From the NCBI GenBank assembly GCA_028641055.1, contig CM054061.1, positions 32,836,333 through 32,900,332 on the forward strand: a stretch of 64,000 bases of DNA. Direction: 5' to 3'. Shown here piece after piece: positions 12,653 through 23,200 of this stretch (positions are counted from its first letter, which is position 1; every line of letters begins with the position of its first letter). The position numbers were made by a program, and so were the translations under genes. Under the pieces are notes generated by a model, which saw nothing but the letters and a program-made list of their open reading frames with translations, ran no database searches and was not told the DNA's origin. Source of the DNA: Alopecurus myosuroides. Its lineage: Eukaryota > Streptophyta > Magnoliopsida > Poales > Poaceae.

Positions 12653-14240
12653 TGATATGTCTCAAACGTATCTATAATTTCTGATGTTCCATGTTGTTTT
12701 CATGCCAATTATATTTTTTATGGATTTCTTAGGACTAACCTATTAACAAGATGCCACAAAGTCAGTTCATGTTTCTGCTGTTTTTTGTTTCAGAAAAGTT
12801 GTTCTGGAAATATTCTCGGAATCGGACGAAACAAAATCTCAGAGGCCTATTTTTCTGTCACGTACACGGAGTCCGGAGGAGACCCGGAGGGGGCCACCAG
12901 GTGGACATACACTAGGGCGTCGCACCCCCTTGGCTGTGCACCACGTGGTGTGGACCCCTCAGGCGTCCACCGACATCGCTCTTTCGCCTATTTATACTTC
13001 TTCTCGGGAAAACCATAAACACCCGACCCTCCATCCATGAAAAGTTCCAAAGCCGCCGTCATCGTCAACCCTAGTTCGGGAGGGTTCTAAAGCTCTCCTC
13101 GCCCCCTGCCGGGAGGGGAAATCATCACCAGAGGGCTCTACATCACCATGCCTGCCTCCAGAGTGATGCTGAGTAGTTCATCCTTGGACTACGGGTCCAT
13201 AAGATTATTTAGATGGTTGTCTTATCCTCTTTATGCCACCATGTTTAGATCTTGTGAGTTGCCTAACATGATCAAGATCATTTATCTATAATTCTACATG
13301 TTATTTGCTGGGATCCGATGAATAATGAATGCTATGTCAAGTTGATTATCAATCTATCATGTTTATGTTATTTATGATCTTGCATGATCTACGTTACTAG
13401 TATATGATTTGGCCAAGTTGATGCTTGTAACTCCAAGAGGGAGTATTTATGCTCGATAGTAGGTTCATGCCTCCCTTTCATCTGTGCTCGAGTGACTGAA
13501 ATGTGAATGATGGAGATGTGTTGTTGCCATTAGGGAGAAAACGACAATGCTTTGTCTAAGGATAAATTCAATTGATTACATTACGCACTTTACTTAATGC
13601 AACAACTGTTGCTTGCAACTTAATACCCAAAGTCTGCTTGGATAACATTTTGAGGTGGATTATTAGTCACAGATGCAGTTGAATTACGGTCTATGTATCA
13701 TGTTGTAATGCCCGAATGAATCTATAGTAATCATCATGTATTGCATATGCACTACGGTGCAGCCTTTATTTCTATCAATTGCGCAGTTGTAATTTGTTTA
13801 CCCAACATGTTATCTATCTTTTATGGAGAGACACCACTAGTGAAATGTGGACCCCGGTCCATTCCTTTACACTGATAATACAACCTACTGCACAAGCTGT
13901 ACTTTTTACTACAATCATTGATCTCTTTTCATTTTACTGCAAACAAGCACCGTTTTCCACACTATACGTCTAATCCTTTGTTTTCAGGAAAAACGGTGAG
14001 ATTGACAACCTCACTGTTTCGTTGGGGCAAAGTATCTTGGTTGTGTTGTGTGCAGATTCCACGTTGCTGCTTAGCGTGGTAATGTGAGCTGCCAACATCA
14101 GCTGTCAACAACCTTCAGAAGTAATTTCTTTCTCCTACTGGTCGATTCAACCTTGGTTTCTTTCTGAGGGAAAACTTGTTGTTGCACTCTTCATACCTTC
14201 CTCTTGGGGTCTCCCAACAAACATGTGTCCACACACAGCA
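12653..14240 (+). repeat. 3' LTR of the outer (host) LTR retrotransposon
   Basis: Starts TGATATGTCTCAAACG a few bases after the purine-rich stretch interrupted by the younger element, and runs to about 14219-14240 (the exact CA end is ambiguous). The opening, with CTATTAACAAGATGCC and the phrase TTTCAGAAAAG, matches a common Triticeae LTR type. A related but more diverged LTR piece recurs at about 16300-17342. No real coding frame seen. Confidence 0.65.
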
Positions 14241-14403
14241 GTCCCTTGTCGTATCGCATAAAAATGACCGAGCACGGAGCCAACGGTCCCCCGCCTACCT
14301 TCTACCGCACCACGCAACCTACCTTCTACGCCGCCGCACAGCCCCAGCGACCTCCCCCTCACTCTTGGGGCTGATTAGTGCATGCCCATGCCGCATCCAC
14401 CCG

Positions 14404-14937
14404 ATGGCACCGCACGTGAGAAGCAACACCGGCTTCCGAGATGTGCAACTGCGGACATCCGGGTGCTGGTCCACGAAGATCACACACAACAGCATGCGGT
14501 GCTGGATGGGCTCCTTTGACACGCCCGAGCTTGCCGCCCGCCCGTTCGACATAGAGATGTGGCGGTTCGGCCGCCCGCACGTCGAGCTCTACTTCCGAGA
14601 CATCGAGAGAAGGGAAATTGCCGAGTTCCTCACCCCGGATGTGAGGATTGTGGCCCGCAAGGTGGAGCAGGAGAACTGCCGCACGTTCGTGCAGCTACGC
14701 ATCCGCCGGGACGACGAGGCTGCGATGGAGATGTTCCGCCGTGATAACCCAGATCTCATACATGCGCAATTTTAGCTCGACGCTGAGAGGAACGCAAAGA
14801 TGCAAACTCGTACATCCGGGGGGGATGCTGGCCCCTCCACCATTGTCGTCTCGTCGTCGGATGAGGAGATGGACGATGCATTCTGGAAGAGATTTATGAA
14901 GGACTCCGATGATGACGCATTCTGGGATGATGTGTAG
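14404..14937 (+). pseudogene. AP2/ERF-like domain gene with one in-frame stop
   Basis: From ATG 14404 the frame reads a degenerate AP2/ERF domain: GFRDVQLRTSG near residues 10-20 (canonical GxRGVRxRxSG), then GSFDTPELAARPFDIEMWRF and GRPHVELYF, matching the second AP2 strand and helix (GTFDTAxEAARAYDxAAWRLRG). A TAG at 14773-14775 stops it after 123 residues. The same frame continues for 53 more codons, rich in serine and acidic residues (SSSDEEMDDAF, DSDDDAFWDDV), to TAG 14935-14937, so the original gene was about 177 codons. It resembles a family of small AP2-domain proteins amplified in Triticeae. The key GVR is changed to DVQ, so DNA binding is doubtful. A separate 36-codon open frame from ATG 14265 (ends PPPHSWG) precedes it in another frame and may be an upstream ORF or a frameshifted N-terminus. 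Confidence 0.6.
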
Positions 14938-15393
14938 TGTCCGAAGTACCGAAGATGTTGAAAACGCTTAGTTTCCGAAGTGTCAATTTGTAGTATCCGA
15001 AGTGTCGATCTGTAGTTGACGAAGTGTCAAATATGTTGAAAACGTGTCAAAAGAATCAACATTTTGACGTTTTATATGTTGGTTGAGGATTCAATATTTC
15101 TTCCTTTTTTGGGTTGCAACTAGGATAATTATGGGCTACGGTGTGCTATAAGGCCCAATAAAATTAGCCTGACAGGAGAGGGCCCAAGAAAGTGCCATCA
15201 TGGCCCAAGTATGGAAACAACTGCTCTGCCGCTCACCGCTGTCACCATGGCACACCACGTATGCGTTGGTGACTTCGACGCGATTTCCTTACTTCCACGC
15301 GAATTCATATTAGAGTTCATTTCTTAATTAATTCCAAGCTAATTATATCTCCATCGTGTATGCGGCTCCTCCGCTCCACTCCACCTCCTGGTG

Positions 15394-15401
15394 TATAAAT
15401 A
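15394..15401 (+). promoter_or_regulatory. TATA box of the coiled-coil gene
   Basis: TATAAATA lies about 110 bases upstream of the proposed start ATG 15513, downstream of a CACTCCACCTCC-like pyrimidine stretch. Position and sequence fit a plant core promoter. Confidence 0.6.
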
Positions 15402-15512
15402 GATGCACTCTTCAGTTCATCCACTATCTGCCTCACCGGCTCCCCTCAAGCGAAAACCTTTGACATCGTAGCTGCTCGAGCTTTCCTCCAGGCGAAGCGG
15501 TCGGCTGCCCTC

Positions 15513-15944
15513 ATGTAGGTTCCATTTCCGTTCACGTACTTCTGATCCGTTTCTGAATTCCTCGTGATTTCATCTTTCTTAGATCTGTTTTTTCCTTTTA
15601 GATTAATATCAACTTTCTATCATGCAACTATCTACAAGGCAGTTGACGCCGAGGAGAGGGTCATCTTCGACACTCTGGCGAAAAGGGTAAACTTCCTAGA
15701 AGCTAAGCTTGAGAAGGCCATGAAGCTCGCCCGCGACAATCTCAAGAAGGCAGCCGGTGCCAGGAAGGAGCATGCGCAGTAGGGCGAAGCTTGCAATGAA
15801 GCGTTGCGGAAGTTGTTGAACGATATATCAAAGATGATGGCCAGCAACCTCGAAATGACCTGGAAGGTTGGAAAATTGAAGATCGATTTATCCCTGATAG
15901 AGCAGGAAACTATGACCGCTCTCCACGTAGCTCTGATGGACTAG
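15513..15944 (+). pseudogene. Small coiled-coil protein gene, two in-frame TAGs
   Basis: Model: exon 1 is ATG TAG (15513-15518), followed by a GT donor at 15519. The intron ends ACAAG at 15638 and exon 2 is 15639-15944. Exon 2 reads VDAEERVIFDTLAKRVNFLE, then AKLEKAMKLARDNLKKA, an obvious heptad-type coiled coil. It stops at TAG 15780-15782 but continues in frame for 53 more codons (LLNDISKMMASNLEM, LIEQETMTALHVALMD) to a final TAG. Codon 2 sits right at the donor, where CAG or AAG before GT is consensus, so TAG there looks like a mutation. Function unknown; no domain recognised. It lies directly downstream of the AP2-like pseudogene on the same strand, and the TATA box suggests it was once an independent gene. 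Confidence 0.5.
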
Positions 15945-16299
15945 GGAGGAGAGTTTCCGGTGCCATCGGAGGAGCAGTCGGCCCCCTTCTGATGTTCTTT
16001 TAGTCCTAGCTAAAGTTCTCTCACCGTGCTTCAAAACTAAATGCCAGTCTATCTATATATATGTATCTGGGTGTGTTGACAGCTGCCCCTAGCCTCTGTT
16101 CTGTTTAGATCAATAATCTCGTTGGTTGTATTAGGTTATTGTGTCGGGAACAAAAATCCGCAACATAAAATGTGAAAAAACGTCGAGATCGACCGGCCCA
16201 TGATCAAAGGATCCAAAACTTTGAGAGAAAAATCCACTTTTCAGCCATCCGCAGACGAAAACACCCGATGTTATAGAAATGTCACGCTCAAAACGTTCC

Positions 16300-17342
16300 T
16301 GATCGCAAGGAATTTGGTATTGAGATGGTGATATAGCCTCCTTGTGCTATCATGCCACAAACTTGTGAGCTTCCTAATATGATCAAGATCGTTACTATGT
16401 AATTGTTATATGTTACGTTTGATGAGATCCGATGAATCATGAAATTATGATCAGTTTGTTCATGTCTTTATATTGAGCTTCACTTATATCTTTTTAGCGT
16501 TTTAATATGTTCTTGCACATTCTCCAATGTGTATGATTACTCTGGTAAGTTTGTTGTATGCATCTCCAAGAGAGAGTTTCATGCTAGATAGTGGGTTCAT
16601 GCCTCCTTGTTGCATGCGCTCGCGTGATAGAAATATGTAAGAGGAAGGATGTGAGTTGCCACTAAGAGGAAAACAACGGTGTTATTGTTTGTGTGTCTTG
16701 ATAATTATTGTTTAAATTATGTATTGATCTTACGCAATTATCCGTTGCATGAAACTTAATACTAGAGATATTTGTTGGATAACTTTCTTGAGATAGACTA
16801 TTAGATATGGATGCATGTTTGATAGCGGTCCATATGCCTTTAAGTAATGCATACATGATTAGAATTCGTGAACTATATATTGTCATAATAGCATTGTTAT
16901 GCCCTCATGATTTGTCAATTGCCTAGCTGTAGTTCGTTTTCCCAACATGTCTACTATTTTATGGAGAGACACCACTAGTAAAGCTATTGCTCTCGGTCCG
17001 TTGTTTTACATTGATTACAACATATTTTACGCACTTTTCATCATCACTTGCCCGCGGTTCCATTTTACTTTTAATCTCAAAACACTCGATACATTTAATT
17101 CTCTTCTTAGCGGCAAGACGAGAAGAATGACAACCATCCTGGAATGTTGGGAGAAAGAGATAGTTTGTGCTTTGTGTGCGGGTCAACGCTTGTTGAAACG
17201 CCAGTCAACAAGCAACCTAATTGATAGCCTTAAAGTCCTATTGTATTGATCACCTTAGTTTCTTCACTAGGGGAAATTTTCTTTTACGCTACATCATACC
17301 TTCTTCTTGAGGTTCCCAATAGGTTTGTGTGATTCATGCCAA
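16300..17342 (+). repeat. Diverged, 5'-truncated LTR related to 12653-14240
   Basis: Shares with the LTR at 12653 the successive phrases CTTGTGAGcTtCCTAAtATGATCAAGATC, ATGGAGAGACACCACTAGT (about 16961 versus 13823) and CTTCTTGAGGTTCCCAA near the end. Identity is clearly lower than between true LTR pairs, so this is an older insertion of the same or a sister family. No coding content. Confidence 0.55.
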
Positions 17343-18706
17343 CAAGCACTGGTCACCTCTCGCTTAGCTCTCTCCCTCTCTCATACTAGGTCATGATCAT
17401 ATCCAGATCCAGCCGAGCTCCCGAGCTAGGGTTTTGTCAAATGAATAGCATCCTTCTTTGATGGTGGCCTTGTCCCTCCTTTTATAGATCATGGGGATAC
17501 CACAGTGGACAAATATCCCTTGGTATCATGCGCCATCATGCGCCCAGCATGTGAGTGAGGGACCGGAATCTCGCCCGAATTTTCCTTTGGTTGCGTGTAG
17601 AATACTTCTGAAGGCCTTGGAAGGATGTCGTCATCCTCCTTTTTACGCCCTTCGGTTGGTGCGCGCTTGGAACTTGATTTCCCTTGATGAAGAGAGCGGA
17701 AACAGGGCTCAGCGGCTATCTCCATATATCATGTCCCTTGACGAGATCGAATTGTTATCCCCGATGTCGTGGTTCCTCTTCCTTTCTTGGAATCCAAGCT
17801 CTGCTTGATTTATCCTCGTGGTGTCGTGGTGAGGAGGAAATGGTCCTCCTCTGGTCAGGTCCCGCCTTGAGGTCCACGAACAGATCAGTGGCATTCCCTG
17901 GGTCTTTAATAGATTGCACATTGTTCGCCTTCGAGTGGAACTAACCCCTATGTCTTCTAGGGTGATCCTTGTGTTGCTCGGTGAAGATGTCCTGGGCGGG
18001 GACTAGCCGTCTTCTGGGCCAGCTTCGATAGAGACAATGGGAACCCCCTTTTGCAGGGTTACGACGGTTGCCCCCGAGTGAGATCTTGACGATTGACGCC
18101 ATTTGAGGTTCAGTCGAGTTCGAGCCCAATAGTCAAAGAGCGGTCTAGTTTTCCATAAACCTTGTGTGCCGAAGAGAGCTTGTTTCTTCACGGACTCTTG
18201 ACGCCAAAGCCGATTAGCCACAAGTCAGAGCTCTTCATGTTCGTTCGTTTCTAATGTGGAAGTCTTCTTGAAGAAGCAGCGAGTGGAGCATTCCCCAAAA
18301 AGTACTTGACATAAAGATGCACACTCCTGACTGCAAGCTTGCTACAGGCTCGTGGCCTTCGAATGTTAGTCTTTGGTTATGAATTGTTCATGTACTCGGG
18401 TCGTTTATTTCCCTTCCAGGCATCCCTAGGGAGAAAGTCGTACCTCGGCGCGTCAATGCCCTACACAAAGTTGCACTGACCTTGGCTCTCCAAGTAGAGT
18501 GGTTAGGATAAAAACAAAGTATAGATGGAAGCAGAGAGAACCTAGTAAAACCTCTATCCTACGGCTGGTTACCCAAGAGCGATAGGATACTCCGTTGCAT
18601 ACTATGTGGTAGTTCCGCTGCCAGGGGGAATTCTTAAACGCACATGGAACCATGTCGTGTGTGTTGCTCCTGCGTAACCTGCTGACCACGGAGTCCCGTC
18701 TTAAGA
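17343..18706 (-). repeat. Decayed LTR-like sequence, minus orientation
   Basis: No gene seen. On the minus strand CTATAAAAGGAGGGAC (near 17475-17490) is followed by ACCCTAGCTCGGGAGCTCGG, an arrangement typical of an LTR promoter plus leader. The rest is mixed-composition DNA without a continuous frame. Ends and family not resolved; the hAT-like MITE at 18707 interrupts or abuts it. Confidence 0.3.
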
Positions 18707-19225
18707 AACAAAGTTTAAAATAGCGGGCTATTGCATTTAGCCCCGACAATTTTACAATCTACAAAAGGTCATAGCCGGGCTATAACCATATAGACGTTTT
18801 GCTAGATTATTGAAGAAATAGTAAAATGTAGACAATGACGATCGTATATATATAGTATTTTTCGCAAATGTACAACGTAACAACATAGTTATATAAGACG
18901 AACGAACAATCAGGAGTTTAAATAACAACTATTTATGACACAATTCAGCAGTTCTGAAACCAGATAGTTATGGGTCGCACTCGCATCTCACAACAGCAAT
19001 TGAATAACGAACGGTGATTGATTTGGGCTCCAAAATTGGTTGAGGTGACAAATTTTGGACCAAAATTTGTGTTCCCCTAGATGGGATATAGCCAGACTAA
19101 GAGGCTATATCCGGGTTATATCATATAGTCGGGCTATTAGCGGCTATTATCCATATAGCCTCTGAAGGCTCTAACCGTAGCCCCGAGCCTCTCAAAGGGC
19201 TATAGCCGGCTATTTAAAACTTTGT
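18707..19225. mobile_element. hAT-like MITE with subterminal palindromes
   Basis: About 519 bp bounded by near-perfect 25-bp inverted termini: AACAAAGTTTAAAATAGC at the left and the complement of GCTATTTAAAACTTTGTT at the right. The subterminal regions repeat the palindromic core TAGCC(G)GGCTA at least seven times (near 18733, 18775, 19089, 19105, 19130, 19153 and 19201). No transposase frame. Clustered subterminal repeats and short termini suggest a non-autonomous hAT-type element; the target duplication is unclear (CTTAAGAA versus AAAAAAGC). Confidence 0.6.
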
Positions 19226-19446
19226 TAAAAAAGCATCACCAGTCAAGTATGGGTGACCCCATCAGTGGCTCGTATCAAGCGAACTGTCTCGGCGAGTTCG
19301 GACTGGCTGCCAGAGGGGTACCATATCCCAAGCACCTGACCAACGTGAACGCCATATGCCTCAGAGACCGCTCGCCCGCGGGAGAACTAGGATGCCAAAG
19401 CGCGGAATGCAGGGGAAAGAAGACTAACCTTGGCCCTTTTATAAAG
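19226..19446. other. Unassigned spacer
   Basis: No gene or clear repeat boundary recognised. The block may continue the LTR-like sequence interrupted by the MITE at 18707. Confidence 0.3.
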
Positions 19447-19612
19447 GGTTATTTAACAGGGTGCCCTCGGTTGGCACCACGACCTCAGTTTTACCCCTAG
19501 CGCCGAATCGACCTCAGTTTTGCCCCTAGTCAGTGGCAAGGACTCCTTTCGCTGCTCCCACCGTTACTTTCTGCCCCCGTTAGGATCCTGACCTGTGGGA
19601 CCCATCATAGAA

Positions 19613-19710
19613 CCGTTGGCGCGGCCTGTGGGCCCCAGCTGTTGAGCGTTGGCGCAGCTTGTGGGCCCAACTGTTGACCATTGGCGCGGGTTGTGGGCCC
19701 CAGCTGTTGA
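19613..19710 (+). repeat. 33-bp GC-rich tandem repeat, 3 copies
   Basis: Three consecutive copies of a CCGTTGGCGCGGCCTGTGGG-type unit of 32-33 bp, each ending AGCTGTTGA or ACTGTTGA, directly upstream of the GRF zinc-finger exon. Position suggests a promoter or leader of that gene. Confidence 0.75.
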
Positions 19711-19821
19711 CCGTTGCTTGCGGTCGGCGGTTTAAAAGCGGCGGAGCTCGTGGCGGTGAGCAGGAAAACCAGCCGAGCTCCGCTTCTTCTTAGGCAGCGC
19801 GTCCCCTTCTTCTTCGGCGGC

Positions 19822-19992
19822 ATGTCGAAGACCTCTGCTTCCGAATCGCACTCTAAATGTCCGCGCTTCGGGCCAGTTCTGCTAGGAAGATGCCCTGCCT
19901 GCCCACGGACGGCGTCCCTGCGGCGGCGGGTCACCGCGAGCGACAATAACGGCAACCGCGGGCGCGAGTATGTGAAATGCGAGAGCAAATAA
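19822..19992 (+). pseudogene. GRF-type zinc-finger first exon, truncated
   Basis: From ATG 19822 the frame gives 56 residues: a Ser-rich start MSKTSASESHSKCP, then CPACPRTASLRRRVTAS and NNGNRGREYVKCESK. The spacing C-P-x-C, an N-x-GR-x-Y/F core and K-C is that of the GRF zinc finger, which in plants often occurs in transposon-associated genes. The finger is cut before its last cysteine, and the stop TAA lies at the junction to unrelated Gypsy sequence. It is therefore a truncated 5' end and not a complete gene. A TTTAAAAG TATA-like stretch lies at about 19731. Confidence 0.55.
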
Positions 19993-20238
19993 CATCTTAG
20001 GAGGTGAGATCATTAGGAAGGCATAGTAGCAAAACAGAGTTGCCTTAACAACTGGCATAGTATTAGATCATAGTGCAAGACCGTGGAAGGTGAACAATCA
20101 AGACAAGAGGCTACACATGCCAAGGTCAATACAACAACACAACTGTGAAGAATCAACGGTCTACAGAAGTTTTCTCTACCTATCTTTACGTGAGAGAGAT
20201 TGAACTTCGGGACAAAGTTCTTGTTAAGGGGGAGATAC
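19993..20238 (+). mobile_element. 3' end of a Gypsy internal region with polypurine tract
   Basis: Short end of a Gypsy internal domain. The frame ends RDKVLVKGEIL, similar to the tail of chromovirus polyproteins, and AAGGGGGAGATAC (20226-20238) is a polypurine tract placed directly before TGTAACATCCC at 20239. All upstream parts of the element are missing, so it is a truncated copy. Confidence 0.55.
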
Positions 20239-23200
20239 TGTAACATCCCAGTGTTTGGGAAGTTATAATGATCTAAATTTAATATGTGCATTTGCATAGC
20301 ATGCATCTAAAAGTACGGGAATTTTTGGCGCGAAAGTTTAAACGAATCGAAGTGACCAAAGTTTCACTTGACATGATGAAATAGGTCTAGTTCATCTAGT
20401 CAAGAGTACATTTGGAGTGATCTTTATAACAAGCATCCTAAGAAACTAAATCACTTGATAAGATCAACCATAGCTGGTTGTGACCAACACAAACTCTAAA
20501 CAAGTATAACCACAAGTCTGTAAGTGACTTGGGATAATTCACTAGGTATCTAGAACCCAAAGAAGGGTGAGTATCCAAATCTCCTAACTAATGATCACAC
20601 CTCCACAAGTTAGTAGTGCTTGATGGAATAATCTCATCAACAAGTATCTTAGACTCCCTAAAACATGAACTACTTGAGTTATCAGTCAATCTACATAACA
20701 TCTTTATAAATCATATCATAACCATTAAGTAAACCATTACAAGCAAATACAAAAGCTCAATAGAACACAAGTGATACAAACAAGTGTTAACTCAAAACCC
20801 ACAAGTGGGAAATGATATAATAATTGTATTAACATATTTATCGAATATGTACATATCTCATCAACCATAAAAGAAGTATCTAAAAGAAAAGATAAAACTT
20901 CTTAAACCATTGTTAAACCTTGATCATTACTTATGATATTCCCAAATCTCTATATCTGCAATATGAATGACAAAGTCAATAAAGGGATGAATATAAAGTA
21001 AGATCATGAAACCTAGGAGAACAAGTAACAACTATGACATAAGTCATTAAACCTCAACAACTTTCACATGCTCAATCATCTTATACAAGTGAACATATGA
21101 AATCTCAACACCTCAATGAACCATTTGATCCACTTACCATTAAGTCATCATTCCATAAGCATTTTACACCTCTACTCAAAGCCAACAATTCTACAACTGA
21201 AGTATCTCTGGATACAAGTATTGAGTAACAACAAGTTATAACCTATATTAGAGGAATTTAATTGATAGCTAAGTAAAACCAATCCTGTATGAAACAAGTA
21301 CATATCTTTTGGGAAAATAAGATAAAAAGTATATGGAAGGATAATAAAATCATAAACTAACTCTTAATCCAGATCTTGTTACGTTGTCTAGACCATTGTA
21401 TCTGGTTTCCAAATCTTCTCTAAATCATTCTGCAAGATAAGAAACCACAAGGAAGGAGGACTACCACAGGAAGATCTCCAAGAAGATTATTTAGAGTGTG
21501 CTTGAAGTGCTACTCTAATATTCTATAACAGTACTTGGAAACTCTTATATATTTATCTGATCTTATTAACCTCTTGAAATAGTGTGATATTCCAAATGTT
21601 AGTGTTATATAGAGGTAGTTTGGTAACAAGCTGTATACCTTGTTAACAGATCACTTTTGTATACTCAAACACTTGAGTGTCTTACACAAACAAACAGAAG
21701 ATTGAATAACCTGGTACATCTCAGCCTATTGTATATGAGTTGTAATTCGGAGGCAAGACTAGCTACCTTGTTAACAAATTCTTCTTATATGCACATGGCA
21801 ACTTGATGTCATAAAATAAACTCATATTCTTTTACAATCATCTAAGTAAAATCTTTGCTTGGAATAACTGGTTGTTTTCACCACAAGGGTGAAATAGTTG
21901 GATATGGAATCCCAGAGCAGATATTGTTTGCAAGTGACAAAGTCAGTACCTAAAGACTAGCAACAACAAGAGACAAAGATTTTGCAGGCAACAGAAGACC
22001 ATAAGAAGCAATATTGCCTCAGTAAGGGAACATCAGAAGTTATCCAGTTAATACTTAGGTAATGTTAGAGACCTATAATCTCTATTCATTGTCAAGACTC
22101 ATCCTAGATGAGGAACAACTAATAATCACTTCAAGGGAAAACAATTATCAAGTATGATATAATAAAAAGCCATTACATCCACATGTCTGTGATATGTGGA
22201 GGTTAATGGTAGCAAGTTGAACACCTTGTTTTCCAGATCCTTCTCATCCATAAGACAAAAGTGTAATAACAAAAATTCATCTATACATAATTATGCAACT
22301 GAATACATGTTATAAAACCAACAGAGCATAATAGCCATACTTGAAACTTGTGTGGAAAACAAACCAACAAGATTCCAAAGCCACACATGTTTCCATTTAA
22401 TAAAGTACTATGAAAACAACAAAGATACATGAAGGAAAACAAGTCTATTCATCCACTAAAATCATTTTGCATGATCTAGAATAAAACTCCCTACATGGTG
22501 ATTTTGTGAACAATGCATAAAAGAAAAACACTGCTAAGTAATTTACCAAACTCTTTCCTAAGAGAATTTCAATTAAAATTGTGAAGAGTTTCAGTTATGA
22601 ATATTACAAAGTTTTACAAAAGAAAACAAGTACATTTACTAACCAAAGTATTTGGTAGGACTTGAAAGAATATTCCATATTTGGTGAATTTTTCATAACA
22701 CATAAAAACACTACTATGTAGTGTTATCAAACTATTTTCCAAAAAGGGATTGTATCCAAATTTGTTCATTTATGATACACCACCTTGTATCCACATGATT
22801 GGAGTGTGTACTTTTATTAAACATGCCGAAGCATAATTTTAAAGCCATTAAATAAATAAAATGGAGAGAAAACAACAAAACAACTTAATCTAGCACCCTA
22901 AAAAAAATAAAAAAATTGCTCAAATTCACCAAAACAAAACATGGTGAGGTTGTAAATTTGATGAGCTTTCGAAATATAATTTTTAATAATTTTTATATTC
23001 ACAAAAAGGGCCTGAAAACATATGTTTCTTCTCAGCTTGAAGGACATAAGGACTCGTTTGCAAATCGTAGAAAATTCCAGGGGGTTACCCGAAATGTTTT
23101 ATTTCCTTTCTTTTTCCTCTCCGGCCAGAAGGCAATGACGGTCGACGGCGAGTCACCGTGGTCGATGCCACGACCTGCTTGCCGCCTCGCGCGCGGATAA

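Larger units (their letters stand above)
19447..19992 (+). mobile_element. 5' end of a Mutator-type element, truncated
   Basis: The left edge (GGTTATTTAACAGGG) and the following CTCAGTTTTACCCCTAGC, then GCCGAATCGACCTCAG, match in reverse complement the terminal region of the MULE at 48938-49015. The two loci therefore share a terminal module about 45 bp long with perfect or near-perfect identity. A 33-bp tandem repeat and a GRF zinc-finger exon follow. The block is cut at about 19992, where Gypsy sequence begins. Confidence 0.5.

Noticed and set aside
12785..13018. 77-codon ORF in the outer LTR
   Set aside because: Falls in a conserved non-coding LTR stretch and lacks any recognisable protein motif.
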